Assembly (NCBI GenBank): GCA_020086605.1
Contig: JACBWW010000096.1
Span: forward strand, 682,001-746,000
Origin: Lanius collurio
Taxonomy: Eukaryota > Chordata > Aves > Passeriformes > Laniidae
Direction of reading: 5' to 3'
DNA length: 64,000 bases
Shown: piece by piece, positions 28,790-41,871 of the stretch
Numbering within the stretch: position 1 is the first letter of the stretch
How the letters are laid out: each line of letters starts with the position of its first letter
Notes under the pieces: generated by a model
Databases searched by the model: none
Told to the model about the DNA's origin: nothing
The model's input: the letters and a program-made list of their open reading frames with translations, nothing else
Translations under genes and position numbers: made by a program

Positions 28790-29165
28790 GATATTCCAAT
28801 TCTAGCGATACTTGCTGCGTTTCAATTAGGGAGTGACAACCATCGAGTTAACTTTTTTAGCTCAGCATATGTGGCTATGTACAAACTCATGCATAAACAT
28901 AAACCAACCTACCCAGTGGAAAAAAAAAGGCTAATACCTTTTTTAGAGCAGAAGCGAAAAATAGCAGCCAATGAAAACCCACGATTGCACGATCCTAATT
29001 GCCGAGGGAGAGATGCATTTGTCTGTGCCACCTAAGAAGGAAGAAAGCTGAGGAGTGGGAAGATGTCTGAGTAACAAAAGAGAACTTTGCAGTGCCTCAG
29101 CTCTGAGAGTTGAATGCGTTGGTATTAAAGCACGAGCGCGTGGAGGCGTCTGCAGTGACAGGCAG
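28790..29165. other. CpG cluster; candidate conserved or regulatory element
   Basis: Twelve CpG dinucleotides fall within 28801-29160, four of them packed into about 15 bases in 'cacgagcgcgtggaggcgtc' (29131-29150). Most neighbouring segments of this size have none to three. The first part also has homeodomain-type words ('caattag') and dense non-repetitive sequence. The pattern fits a conserved enhancer, an alternative promoter or first exon, or an old GC-rich insertion. A 123-codon plus frame (28664-29035) overlaps it but has no recognised domain. It is too small for a formal CpG island. Confidence 0.3.
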
Positions 29166-30858
29166 GGAGCTGAGTCTGCTCTGCAAGAGGAGCAAAGCCA
29201 AGCACAGGAGATTGGGATCATTTTTTTTTTTCTGCCATTGACTTCAAATCCTCAGTTTACATGCACTCATAAAAATGAATTTTCAAGGCATCTAACAGCT
29301 ACTGTGTACACAGTAAGAGAAGCATCCACTAAAGCAATGTAAATAACCTTAGTAACTGTGTTCTTTTTGACCTTGTAAGGGGCTCTTCTGCCTCGCTCAC
29401 GTTCGTCCTGACTTCCTCAGCAAGGATCTCTTTCCCACTTTGTCATTTTGATTGGATTACTTGTGAGAACTTTTACATCTCTTCTACTTCATCTCCGTTT
29501 TTACCATGTCAGATAATATGTTTTGGTTCTATTTTCAAGGCTCCTCAAGACCCTTTCTTTTCTTCCTATAAACTTGTTTTACAGTTCTGAGAAATCAGTT
29601 CTGGACCCCAGCTGGTAAATAATATTGTTTACCATTGCTTCCCTCCTAAGCCTCTGGACAAGCACTTTCCTGGCATTTCTCATGTGCCTCACAAGTGTGG
29701 CAGACTATCTTATAAACTCCCCAGAAGTCTCCTTTGCCTTGCTGGCTATGAAAAGCTCTCTATATGTTTGCTACCACTACTGTGAGCAGCCATTTAAATG
29801 TGTGCTTCGCTCAGCTTCGTTTTACTGATGAAAGGGTTTGTTAGAGACTTGTGCTGTGGTTGGATTTGGCTTTAATTAGATGTCACCTGCCTTCTCAAAT
29901 CTTTTTCACTGTTGCTTTGACATGCTGTTGCTTTTTGACTCTTTAGGCTGAGTGAAAAGACTGTCTTACCCTTTTTGTTGCTTATTAGAAAAGCAGGATT
30001 AAATCAAGCAACCAAACATCAGTTTGTTATACCCATCTTTGCAACATGCAAAAATCTGTTTTTGTCAGAAGAGATGAAAAGTATTCACTACTTCAGGGTC
30101 AAATGTTGCAAAAGAAATGTCAAAGTCTTTTGAAAAGGTTTGAAAGAGCTGCAATTCATTATGTTTCTCAAAGAAAAGATTACAGAGGGGAGAATAAGCC
30201 TGCCTGACTACTAAATGGAAATAGAATTAGGCCAACAGGAACGAGGTGCAACAGGAACATAGTAAAACTGACAGTGTCTAATATCTTAGACAATATATTC
30301 TTGTTAAATAGATCAAAACCCAGGGTGAAAACAGCTGTTCTGAGAATGATGTGTTGGAATATAAGCTGCAAATGAAGTGTTGAGGAGCAATTAGTTGTGC
30401 TGTAATGCCTACAGAAGCAGCAGCAGCTATTTCTCATTTCCTTTCCTCTGCACCCCAATGCGGTCAGCAGCAGGAGTAGCACCTTCAGGAACTCAGCATC
30501 TCCCAGGGAACAAATTATTTCACTTATGACTTCTTTGTTTGGGATTTATTTGGTATCATTGATCATCTCAAAGGATGAATAATAATGGTATTTTCCTCAG
30601 AGGTGGCTTATAACAGGCATTTCAGGTTGTTATGGAAGTCTTTCAATCACAAGATGAGTTGAGGTCGTAGCACTTGTTCCACAAGTACTCTACAGCAGCT
30701 CAAGAAATCAAAGGTAAAAGGGAAATCAACAGGCATATTAGGAGCATTCCTGAAAGAGAAAAATAGAGGTAGAAGAAAGGAAGGAGTAAGTTTTTACATG
30801 AACTTAATTTTTTCAATTTTCTTGCAATGTGCATAACTAGAGACCTGTTTCAGCCCTG
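29166..30858. other. Unique non-coding sequence
   Basis: Nothing recognised. An 11-base T run occurs at 29221-29231 and there are three further CpGs near 29394-29404. Short frames are unremarkable. Confidence 0.5.
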
Positions 30859-30890
30859 AAAAAAAACACCAAAAAACCCCAAACAAACCA
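30859..30890. repeat. A/C-rich low-complexity tract
   Basis: A runs interrupted by CC/CCCC ('aaaaaaaacaccaaaaaacc'), of the same type as at 9843 and 57970. Confidence 0.65.
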
Positions 30891-33800
30891 ATGACATATT
30901 TAACAGTCCCAGGTCTGAATAACTCTTTACTGATCTTTTTCCCAAAGGGATAAAAATCTTGTTTGAGTAATATAACAAATATAAATTTAGAATAACTGCT
31001 TGAAATGTGTTCACACTTTGAAGTTTCTACTGTATATGTTAACCTGGGAAAAGAGTAAAATATTGCAACTACAAGCTTGGCTTGCCTTTTTTAGTAAATA
31101 TATTAATTGATCTTTTAACAAACATTGTGTGACCATCCAAACCTTCTCTCATGGATAATATTAGACCAAAAGATCTACAAAAACTGTGTTGTGAGGAAAC
31201 ATCTTGACTGTCTTAAGATGTTGCAAAGGCCTATGTGCCTGGGTTTTGGTTTTTTTTTTTTTTTTCCAGAAATCAGCGGTTTTTATTTATTGTATACTGG
31301 ATGTATTTATGCACAACATATGTATTTTTGTGTTATATATCATATATAATGCATACAAAATATATAATGGCATATAAATGTGTGCTTTAACTTCCTGTAA
31401 GAAACTTTAGTATCAGATATATATATTAAACAAAAAATAAGAAAAACTCCATGACAGTCTTTGGAAAAGTAAGAAGAGAAGTAATAAAACAGTGGGATAG
31501 GAGGGAAGCTGACACATGGTATTCTTTATTTTTGGAGTGTGAGGCCCCCTTTGTCCTGAGGTTAATTTTTCACACCTGTGTGTCATTGATTCAGCAAATG
31601 AGATGCTGTAATTTGGAAGAAACTCAGAGATGACAACTTGCAGCTGTTCTTTTGGATAGGCAATGACATAAAAAGTAGAGGTTTTGGGAACGTGAAGAAC
31701 TTGAATGCTTCTTGATTTTTAACTTGTAGGTGTTCAGAACTGTTGTAATTAATTTGGATGATAATGCCTTAGAACCTGAATATGATGAAGTAGAAGAGGA
31801 TATTTTCCTTCCAATCAGAGGTAGATCTGTTTTCTGCATAGGACTTCAATAGGTTTGTTTTGATGATGATTTCTGTGATTGTTTGAGGAAAGGGTTGCAA
31901 ATTATGTTCTTGCTTTTCTTTTTATCTTTTGTTTTCTGCTTTAAGTAATAACTCACCTTTTTATTCTTTTATAAATTTCAAATTTTATATTAAGTTTTCT
32001 CAAACTGATGTGTTTATTTTTGTTGTTAAATACTCTTCTCACTTCTTTAAGTTTTTATCTCTTCATATTTGTCAAAGCCTTTCAGAAAACAGTTTATATG
32101 GGGTTTTCCCCCCATTCTTTTCTTAGTTTTGGGTGATAAAGCTGATTTTTTTATATTGATAATTAACAAATGTGTTAAAAGTCCTGTCAACTTTTCTGAC
32201 ACATGTGGAAATCTGAATGATTCCTGGCATGGATGCATTTTTCCCTCCTGAAGGGTTTAAATTTACTCATTTATTCTCCCTTCCTCAGGGAGCAAGATGA
32301 TATGAGAAGCAGGAGTAGAAAACCTACTGCAAATTAAGAAATGTGTAAATATACACTATCCTTCACTCAAGTGTTAAAAGAAAAAATGAAGAAGAAAATA
32401 GACTACTTGCTGAAATTGTGAATCTAAGCTGCACATTTATAAAAATTATTGATTTTTGGTGTGGTGCAAAAGTGGAGAAAAAGACGTGAATAAAGTTAGG
32501 TGAGGGATAACAGGTTCAGCTGGTCTCAATAGAGATTCTGTACTGAGAAATGTTGACTATTGGAAAGGTATTTACCAGTGCATCTTAAAAAACATTGTTA
32601 TGAAAGGTCTGGCAGTATTTTAAACAGGCTTTAAAAGATGGTATTACAGAGGTATAGCAAAATCTTTATTGAAGAAAGAGATTCTTTATCAGCCCATCAA
32701 GTAAAGGGAAAGCAATCATGCTCTCTTGAGAAGTGATCAAGGGGTTTTCCTTGGACAGGATAGATCTATTAAAAGAAGTGTTTGTTTGAAATTTTTATGA
32801 AATATTGTAAGCCAAAATTGAGATTGCTTACACAATTAAAATTTGCTTTTCTGGTTCATAGGAACCTTGGATGCAGTTTTCAAGTGATAATCTCCTTCTT
32901 TCAAGATCCTCTTCCCTTTGCAATTTCTGCAGTTCACTTAGTGAGCTGACTGGACAATCTTGGCCGGGTTTTATTTTTTGTTTATTCTGTTTTTGCCCAT
33001 GGTTCCTATTCAGCAGTCATTGTGAATGTGGGATTTTGGTTAAAACAGTCTGTTTAAATAAAAGCAAAGCAAACAAAGCTTTACAATTTGGGCAATAGTA
33101 ACTGTTTCCTTGCTGCGTGTCTGGTTGCATTCTGCTATTTTCAGAAATGAGTAGCTTCTTGGAGAAACTGCAAAATTCCTGCAGGATGTAAAGCATGGTT
33201 TCTCCTTTTTTTTTGCTGTGGTGGGCCTGATTAAAGTTAGAATGTTTCTTTCTTACCTTCTGACCATCATTATCACATCATGGGCAGCAGGAAAGAGGGT
33301 ACCTCCCTCCTTTAGTTGTGGCATTATGCATTTTGGCTTGCTGGAGAAAAAAGACCCATTATGATATTTGTTTTCATGACCCTTTTCTTCTCTACAAGTC
33401 TCTTACTAGCTGAATTTACCTTCACATTGTGTTCTTGGCCAGCTCATGTTGATAACTTAGGAAAAAGTGTGTGATGGCTAAAAGCAAATACTTGGTTCCA
33501 AGTAGCACAGAGCAGGATGGCAGATTTCTGGGAAGCTGCACCTGATGACAGTTCCATAAACATTTCAGGAGCCTTACTCCAAACCAGCTGCAGTCAGGGC
33601 TGTAGACTGAGGGACTATTAGCATTGGGAGCACATTGGATGTATTCCTGGGGCACACCTTCAAATTTATTTTTGTCTGAAAGGAATCCAGTTTGTTTACT
33701 CCTAGGCCTCTCCACAGAGTGACACGAGGCACAGTACGTGGGTTCCTGGGAGAGGTGCTTCAGAAACACTCTCTTGTTCTGGCAAAATATTTAAGTGGAT

Positions 33801-34280
33801 GGATGTATTGCAAACCACACTTTTCCATTCTGTTGCTTTAAACTGTAGTGTCTATTTCTCCAGGATGGAAACACTTCCCACTGAATTTATGGGGAAAATG
33901 AACAGACAGTGAATTATTTAACACATGCAGAAGCACTTGGTTTCTTCTTTTGAGAAACTGCCAAACTGGTTTGAATTATGTTTTCTAAAAATCGACAGTC
34001 TGAAGCTGACACTGGCATAATCAGTTTCAGTCTATATGGTTGAGTTTGGTGAAATTAATGACAGAAGAACTGGTGAAATAGTGGAATGCCAAGCTGACTT
34101 TACAGACACTTTTCTGTCTATCTGTTGGCTAAAATTCCAAGAAAAAGCCATTTTTTGGAGCTGGGTGGTCTTTGGTGAGCATGTGTGAAGTCCATGTAAT
34201 GTGGTCAGTACTGAGGTTGCTTCAGGTATGATTGACCACAAAATAGTAAGTAACAAGACCGATCAGAAATCAAAACTTTA
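30891..34280. other. AT-rich unique non-coding sequence
   Basis: No gene recognised. A 16-base T run lies at 31250-31265. An AT-rich patch with many TATATA words lies at 31320-31380. The 115-codon minus-strand frame at 33422-33769 shows no recognisable domain. Confidence 0.5.
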
Positions 34281-34378
34281 TCAGAATCACACAATCATAA
34301 AAGTTGGAAAAGACCTCTCAAATCTTCAAGTCCAACCCATGTACCCAAGTGCCATGTTCAGATGCCTTTTCAACATTT
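34281..34378 (-). mobile_element. CR1 LINE fragment, 3' end
   Basis: On the minus strand the sequence contains 'tggcacttggg', then 'gggttggacttgaagat', then 'ggtcttttccaac', and ends in two degenerate octamers ('gattgtgtgattctga'). This is the standard order at the avian CR1 3' end. Only about 100 bases remain, so the copy is heavily 5'-truncated, which is typical of CR1 insertion. No coding part is left. Confidence 0.85.
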
Positions 34379-34966
34379 ATTGTTCATACTTGAAATTGAA
34401 GTAGGTTTAGTTCTAGGCAATGTCAGTGTACAGATTTTTCAGCAGGAAAAAGGGGACTGTACAGGATCAGAGATGGCAATGTCAGGCAAAACAACTGAGC
34501 AGGTTTTGGAGATAAAACTAATTCCTCAGGCCTCCCGGACTGATTTGTAATAACAGGTTAAGGGAGACAGCACTGTCATGATTGAAACTTTATGGTTCTA
34601 TAAATAAAATGGACCTCGTCCAGCAGGCCAACATCATTCACAAATACTACATGCATTAAACATTAGGAAAAAAAAGTGCTGAAAAAGAAAAAATATAATG
34701 ACTCTACAGCCATGAGCCTCCCAACAGCGTGAATTTCTTTATGCTTCAGTACAATAGAAAAGGGACTGGCTGGCTATCAAGCATATGAAGTGTTTAGCAC
34801 TTCCACTGGAATATCCAGAGGTTGTATCTGTGTGGGAACAAGAACTTAAAAGTAAAGATATTAGTTAGTTTAGCCTATGCCCATTTTGTAACACTGGTTA
34901 GTACAATTAATCTGCCTTTTTGTTTGGAGGCTATGGGGAATTGTTGTTTTGATGGCCAAAGGACTA
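34379..34966. other. Unique non-coding sequence
   Basis: Nothing recognised. Short frames overlap the edge of the CR1 remnant and are not genes. Confidence 0.5.
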
Positions 34967-35001
34967 ACAATAACAACAACAACAAAAAAACAACCCACCA
35001 A
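34967..35001. repeat. (AAC)n-like A/C-rich tract
   Basis: About six AAC-type units followed by an A run and 'caacccaccaaaag'. It is a short, impure simple repeat. Confidence 0.7.
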
Positions 35002-37033
35002 AAGCCTTGTAGAACACATTTGCTGGAAGTGGAAGTGTTTTGATTAACATGGAAATATATTGTTTTTGAAATATATACATCTATTCATTATTTATTGAAA
35101 TATATATGTATGCAGATACACTTATTCATTTGCATTTTTGGAGTATCTTCTATGTAGAGATTTCAGTTAGTTCTTCACTATAGATTAACCATAAATAACA
35201 CTTGTGTGAGTACCAGCATTTTATGAATGAGTTTATTTTAGCAATGTCTAGAGATATCTCGCTATCAATCAAGACATACCCTTGTTCTTTCAGAGGAGGC
35301 AAACCAGTTCAGCTCTCTGTTATCCATAACACCATTTGCTTAAATTATGTCAAATGCATGATCAAACCTAGCACCTGTGTAACAGCATTTGAGGTGCTTC
35401 ACAGAAAATATTATTGGGGAGAAAGCAGGAGAACTCTTGTGTCCAAAAAAGGAATGTTTTTTCACTTAGGCAGCCCTGTCAATAGCACTCTAGAAAGTCT
35501 AAAGTTAGACCAGTTTAGAAACGCAAAGGCAGAACCCTTCCTAAGCAAAGTGTTGTGATCTCTTCAGCTTGCCTTCTTTCAGCAGTGTTTCCAATGGATT
35601 TTTTCTGCATTTAATTTTTGCTTGAGTGTACATTACTGTTTAAAGCATGGCAAGACAAAGAAATGCAAATGAGCTATGTTTTTATTTGTAATGTCAGGAA
35701 GGGATAACAGACACATGCAGGCCATCTCTGATGTTCAAGTTTTGTGTTCAAGGTTAGTGTTTCTTTAGTGCAATTCTGCAACTAAACAAGGGAATAGACT
35801 GTACATTCTGAACAAAATTAATTAACATTTAAATACTCCATTTATCAAAATATTTTTGCTAGTCAAAATTCACATTTTGTACCAAGTGTTTTAAATCTAG
35901 TTGGCTGTACATCTCAGACAACATATGACTATTTATTATAGAATATACTTGTCAACAGTTTGAGTTTTGAAAATCTATTGCAATTACTCCCTTTTGAAAG
36001 GAGAACAAAAAAATCCTTCTGTGTTCATGTTACTGCACATCCTGCATGTGTCCACAATAGAAAAGTGAGGGCCTCTGGCTACAAATAAACACTTTGCAAT
36101 TTCTCCCAGTGGTGTACATTAGTCATATAAAATGTGATCAAACCAGAGCCTCAATACAGCTTTGTGTAGCTTTAGGCCTTTCTTGGAAGCCTGAATTCCT
36201 GCTTAACATGTTTCAGCAAAAAAATTTGATTTCTGATTTTCAGTCTTTATTTTTAATTTGTGACTCTGTAAAAAACTTGAAAAAATGTCAGTTTTGAAAA
36301 GGTAGAGCTTGGTGCAGATTCCTCACTACTTCTTATTGACTTTTAATGAAACTCCATCTGAGAGGGTGGGTGTCTTACCTCAGGTGCAGCAGCTTGGCTC
36401 TCTAACCACTCACATGTACCTGGGGCCCACAGTAATCCAGTGCCATGGAAGAGGTGAGAGCTTGTGAGTAAAGAGTGATTTCTGGAAATAGATCTTTTAA
36501 AAAATGCTTTAAAAACAACAAAACCTCACATAATACAAGACTTGCAACTCCTCAGACTTTGCTTCTTTGCTCTTACCCTCACTGGCTTTGGCTTAAGACA
36601 AACTGTTGAAGTGCCAGTGCTTGAAACAGAAGATGTGGCTTATGCTTTTACCATTTAAGTGTTTTGTTTGATTAGATAGTACAAGTTTATTCAACGTGTT
36701 AATACTGGGGTGAAACTCAAAGGAATTAGTGACCTAAAGCCCATTTTCCCTTACAACTGGAGTTATGTGCCTTCTCTGTTTTCTGTTACATGGAAGAACA
36801 GTAGATAGGTTTGCAGTGGGGTTTAAACATGACAAATCTAATGACTTCAAGGAAATGAAGAACTTTTACAACCTAAGACTCTGCACTGGTGGGGTGAAAT
36901 ATCGAGCTGTTATCTAACTCTTAAATCAGTCCAGGGAATGTGAAAGGGTTCGTGATGATTTCTGTGCAGAACCAGTGGATCTCTAACTGATTTATGGCTT
37001 TTAAACGTTAGAGCTTCCTTAGAATTTACTCTG
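35002..37033. other. Unique non-coding sequence
   Basis: No gene recognised. The stretch 35050-35120 repeats 'gaaatatat' words at irregular spacing. The 118-codon plus-strand frame at 35202-35558 has no recognised domain. Confidence 0.5.
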
Positions 37034-37077
37034 TTTCTTTCTTTTCTTTTCTTTCTCTTTTCTTCTCTCTTCTTTTT
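37034..37077. repeat. Pyrimidine tract, impure (TTTC)n
   Basis: Forty-four consecutive pyrimidines on the plus strand made of TTTC, TTTTC and TCTC units. It is a polypurine/polypyrimidine simple repeat. Confidence 0.8.
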
Positions 37078-40000
37078 ATCTTGTCAGATGTATAATATAT
37101 CAGTATAATTCATAAATACAGTGTGAAGAATGAGAGTGAATTCCCCCCCAACCTCCCTGATTTTTTTTTTATTTTGTGTGAAAATTAGGCTTTTGATTTT
37201 CTCTTTTTTTTCTAAGTTTATCTACCAAAGTGTTTGGAAATGGCTGAACTTTTGTAAAGATCTGGAGGAATTCTACTTTAGATTATAACATACATTCAGT
37301 TTAGAAGAGGCTATATTGGCAAAAACTGCCTAGTGCCATTTATCCTTATACGTGATGTTTAATTTTTAAACACATCTACAGATTCAGTCTGAAACCACTG
37401 GTTTCCAGAGAGTGAAACAGCTTGAAGGCTTAAGTTTCCAATATTTTTCTTTAAACTACATGTCCCCCTTGCCCTCACCCATTTGGTTTTTTTTTCTTAT
37501 TCCCCCCAAACACGTTTTGTTGGCTTACAGGGAGAACATGTTCAGAAAACAGTTTTGTTTTTTTTTTAAAAAGGTTAAGATAAGAGTTTCAAAGCTATTT
37601 CTGGTAGTAATATAAAATAAATTTATAAATGTGGTGATTTCTGTTTCACAGTTCTTGTATTGAAATCCCAGAATACAAATCACACATATGTGATAAGTAG
37701 CAAACATTATTTTTTTTCTTCATTAAGGGAAAGTTTAGACTGCTTTGCCTTAAAAAAAATCTGTTTATGATAATAGAGATTACTTCTCTTTTACCTCTTC
37801 AGTAAGCAGTAGAATCTGAATTGTGGGGAAGTTGAGACAAATGAAGAAATACGTACATCATGAACTAAATTATTTTCTAGTTAGTACTTCCACACAGGGA
37901 TTTAACACATCAAAGTTATGCATTTTATCTTAGCACATGATGGATTTATCCCAATATTTTTGAATACAGAAAAATCCCTTGACTACAAATGTCCCATAAT
38001 AGCTGATTAATAGTCATTAAAATGTCCTGGAGATTTGTTTGAATCAGCTCTGGGCAAGGTACTCCTAGAAGTAAATATTTCCTAAAGCAGTTAGGAAAGC
38101 TTTACTCAAGTCTGTGCCAGACACACTCAAGGTTGACTTGGGCTGATAATTGCCAAATAATATTAGTTTTGGGTTTGTTTCTGTGTTCATGATTTAGTTG
38201 TGTGTTTTAGATATGGTGAGTACTATAGATGTCTCCTTAACAATTTTTGTTTCTGTTTGTCTACTTTAAACTTCTCATTCAATTCCCTTTGAGGCAGAAG
38301 TATTTACATATTTATAAATGTGAGGGGAGAAGAAATCACCACTATTTATGCATGTTTACTCATGTCCCCAGTGTCCAGTTTTGGAAGAGATATGCAATGA
38401 TTAGAACATGACATATGAGAGCATGACATATGTTCTGTACATGAAAATCAAAGTCTGCCATGTCCCAATCCTAATTTTCATGGATCTTCATGTGTTATTG
38501 ATCATTGCAAGTCCTTTACTATTGAAAAGTAAGTTAATAGTCAATGTCCATTTTTTCTGATCAGCACTAGGTCTAAATTGTGACTTGGCACGTTTAATAA
38601 AGAGTGGCTGAGGATTGGTGACAGCAGCTGATTCTTGTTCTCCTTTTTGACAGGCGTTTGAGTAGCCAGATGGGCTGGGCCAGTTTATAGGGTGTCCCTG
38701 TTCAACCTGGCTGTTGAAATGTCCATTGTCACCAGCTCAACCTCTATGAGAAGTATATTTTACTACTGTAGATCAGATTCCTTCCAAGTGAAGCAAAATA
38801 GTAAGAATCAATATTATTAAAAAGTAATCAAGTTGTCATTCCCTAAAAGTTATCAGACAGCTTGTACAAGGCAGCACATCCTATGCATTATTTAGAATTA
38901 GGCAATTTAGGAATGCCATCCATCTTCTGTGTCACTTGTTGGATACTGTTGTCATTTTTAAGAGCATTTGTTTTATAATATCCTAGGCCTGGCCACAAAT
39001 ACATATTTTTTGAATCCAGTATGGAGGTGTGAATTTTTCCCTAAAATAATATATTCCAAATACTTAGTATAGCCATTTTTGTCAAATGACTTAGCTCACA
39101 ATTTCCTTATTGTACTTTTTTTTTCCTTCCCTTATTTTATGATACTGCAAATATACATATTTTTTAGTTATCAGAAACAGGTTAAATTGTGTAACATTGC
39201 TCTAGCAGATGTGGAAGGTTCTAAAGGCTCAAGTACAGTCATGGATTGGAGATGCTATTATAATATCATTATTTAAATATTGGTTAGTTATACATTCTAG
39301 AAAAAAACAAAGTTGGCATTTCTCTTTATGTGGCACAGGCCAAATGTTGCTCCCTCCATTTCCTCCTATCTGTGCTTCTAAGATTGCTCTCATTTCTGTA
39401 ATTTTTATGGATATCCTTATAAATCTAGGAGTGTCAAACCAATCAGAGTACTTTTTAAGTGTCTACATAATTTAAGAATTCAAATTTCATTCTGAACTTC
39501 CTGAAGTATGTACAAGCATACACAAATTATGCAGCAATTATAAACAAATATGGAAGAGTTTTCTTGGATTGTGAAAGAATTTAATAAATATGTGCCTACC
39601 AGATTCACTGAATTAGGGCTGTTTGTTTTATCATCTCTTAACCAAAATATCACCCACGTCTATTGTACTTATCCTCTCTTCACCTTGAGTATGAATAATT
39701 TAAGAGTTGAAATATCATTCTTCTTTAATTCATGGCTTTGCATATTTTTCGTTCAAACACAACAGAAGATGTAAACTGATAATATAAAATGTCCTCAAGA
39801 AATGAGAGGAGAAAAGACCACGCTATTTCTTTCTTTTCACAACTTCTTTTTTTCTCATCAAGGACTTCCATGTCCTTTTTATTACCTCCTCCTGTATGTT
39901 GCTTACTTATGGTGAATAAAGCCTCTTCAGCTTTCTTTATACAAAGTTCTATTCACTTCTGTCTTTTCTGTAACCCAAATCTGTATTATTTCACTTTGTC

Positions 40001-41100
40001 CTTGCCCTCTTCCTCTACTTCTTTCTCCTCTCAGTGTAGCATGTGTAGATATATAAAATTCAAAGCTTGCTCTGTATCTTTCCAGTGTTAGTTTAGATTC
40101 TGTTCTGTAACTGATTTTTCTTATTGACCAGTGGGATACTGCATGTTTTTCCAAGAAGACTCAGCCACCACAAAATTACAGTTAGCATTTTCTGAAAACA
40201 CTGAGAGAAATAATCTATACAGCTCTAGACACTCTTATTTCATATGAGAAAGGGATAAATATTTTTCAGCACATCTGAACAGATGAACATTAGATCCTTG
40301 GTTTTTTTAAGACAGTTTGTGAATTAATGGCTCTTGTGGTAAACATTCTTGCTTCAGTAAACGTTTTGCAGGTGGAGAGTCTTGAGGCAACAAAGAAAGT
40401 GATCAGTTTCTTTTAAATCAGTATTCAGCAAACTTTTTCTTTCATGTCTTTATTCCCCACTTTTGATTGCCATCCCCACAGAACCTTTTGGCCCTCATAG
40501 CCCTGGTCCAGCTGCCAGTTTTTCATTATTACTGAAAGCCTCAGCCCTTAGAAGACAGCGGTTCTGCTTTATTGTCTGTTCATGACTATGACCTTCCCTA
40601 AGATTTTTTTCATCTATTTCATGTCCTTACCACAGATATGGATGAAAATCTAGTCTGTTTCTATTAGCAGGATGAATGGAATTGTTCTTCAGTTGTACCC
40701 AAGCACTTCTATATTAGATCAAATTGCTTCATGGTTAGACAGAATGTCTTTCAATTTTTTTCCCCTCTATTGCTAGGATTGCAGAGAGCTCAGGTACTGA
40801 CAGAAGTTCTACTGAAGCTCCTAATTCTTTTTCTAAAATTATTGCTTGTTGATTCCTGGGTTAATGAATAACACATTAATTTTTTTAGGTGAATTTGTGG
40901 CATTCAATTTTAAAAAAATGTCAGCATGGATTTAGATGGGATTTTATTATAGGAGTTATCCTTCAGCTGTTTGATAGCAGTCTGACTTAAAAAACTGGTC
41001 TGCATGTTTTAGGCTTTTTTATACCAATTTTTCTAGAAAAGGGTGTTTTTGAGGAGTTTCTAATGGAACTGCAATGCCAATATCAAACCTACATTAAGTG
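37078..41100. other. AT-rich unique non-coding sequence
   Basis: No gene or repeat family recognised. The block at 38590-38760 is GC-richer but unassigned. Frames at 39209-39475 and 39789-40091 lack any recognised feature. Confidence 0.5.
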
Positions 41101-41146
41101 TATAATTTCATTAATAATATTAATATATAATTTCATTAATAATATT
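41101..41146. repeat. Two-copy tandem repeat, 25-bp period
   Basis: A 21-base AT-rich word ('tataatttcattaataata' plus tt) occurs perfectly at 41101-41121 and again at 41126-41146. Both copies are identical, which suggests a recent local duplication. Confidence 0.85.
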
Positions 41147-41834
41147 GTTTACAAGACGTTGACCATTAACGGCACTGGCAATCTAAAGTCAGGCAATTTT
41201 GTCAGCTACAATATTATAGCAAGATTACAGTAAAAATGAATGATCCATGTAGAAATCTCATTTTTTAATGAGCATTTTATTCATTTAATTTCCAAGGTCA
41301 GATTATAGCTATGATAGCAGCTCTTAAGAAAAGAAATTTTCTAATTTGATGTGCACAGCAAGAGACAGCAAAGGCCCTCAGAACTCCAGGATTTTAAAAG
41401 ATTTAACGCAGAGAGCACAACAAAAAGAAATTTTTCATTGTGGTTACTGTAGTTTGCCTTTCTACTCCCTGGAAAGAAGAGGGAGAAGAGGCATGAAACT
41501 GGTTCTAGCTTTGAGGTGTGGAATTAATGGAGAGTTTGTGCCTATTCTGTTTCTGTGTAGTGAGTTGTGTACAGTAGCTAAAGTGAGTACAGAACGGGGT
41601 ATTGGTTACTGAGAATGGATCACGGTCCTTGTTGAGCCTGAAATTTCTTATATTTTAAGAGTAGGGCATCTAAACCCAAGACTTCTGCCTTCATATTAAC
41701 TAAAAACTCCACACCTCTTATTTATATAAAGTAGTTTTTTCACTGTGTGTTAAATTAATTCTGTCTCTGGGATTTTTTTGTTTCCTCTTAGGAGGTTCCC
41801 TCAGGTATCACTTTGATAGAACTTGTTATACCTT

Positions 41835-41838
<4 letters not shown>
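41147..41838. other. Unique non-coding sequence
   Basis: Nothing recognised. The 88-codon plus-strand frame at 41346-41612 has no known domain. Confidence 0.5.

Positions 41839-41868
<30 letters not shown>
41839..41868. repeat. (AT)15 microsatellite
   Basis: Fifteen uninterrupted AT units, preceded by 'cttatac' and followed by 'gattatcc'. It is the only pure dinucleotide microsatellite of this length in the window. Confidence 0.95.
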
Positions 41869-41871
<3 letters not shown>
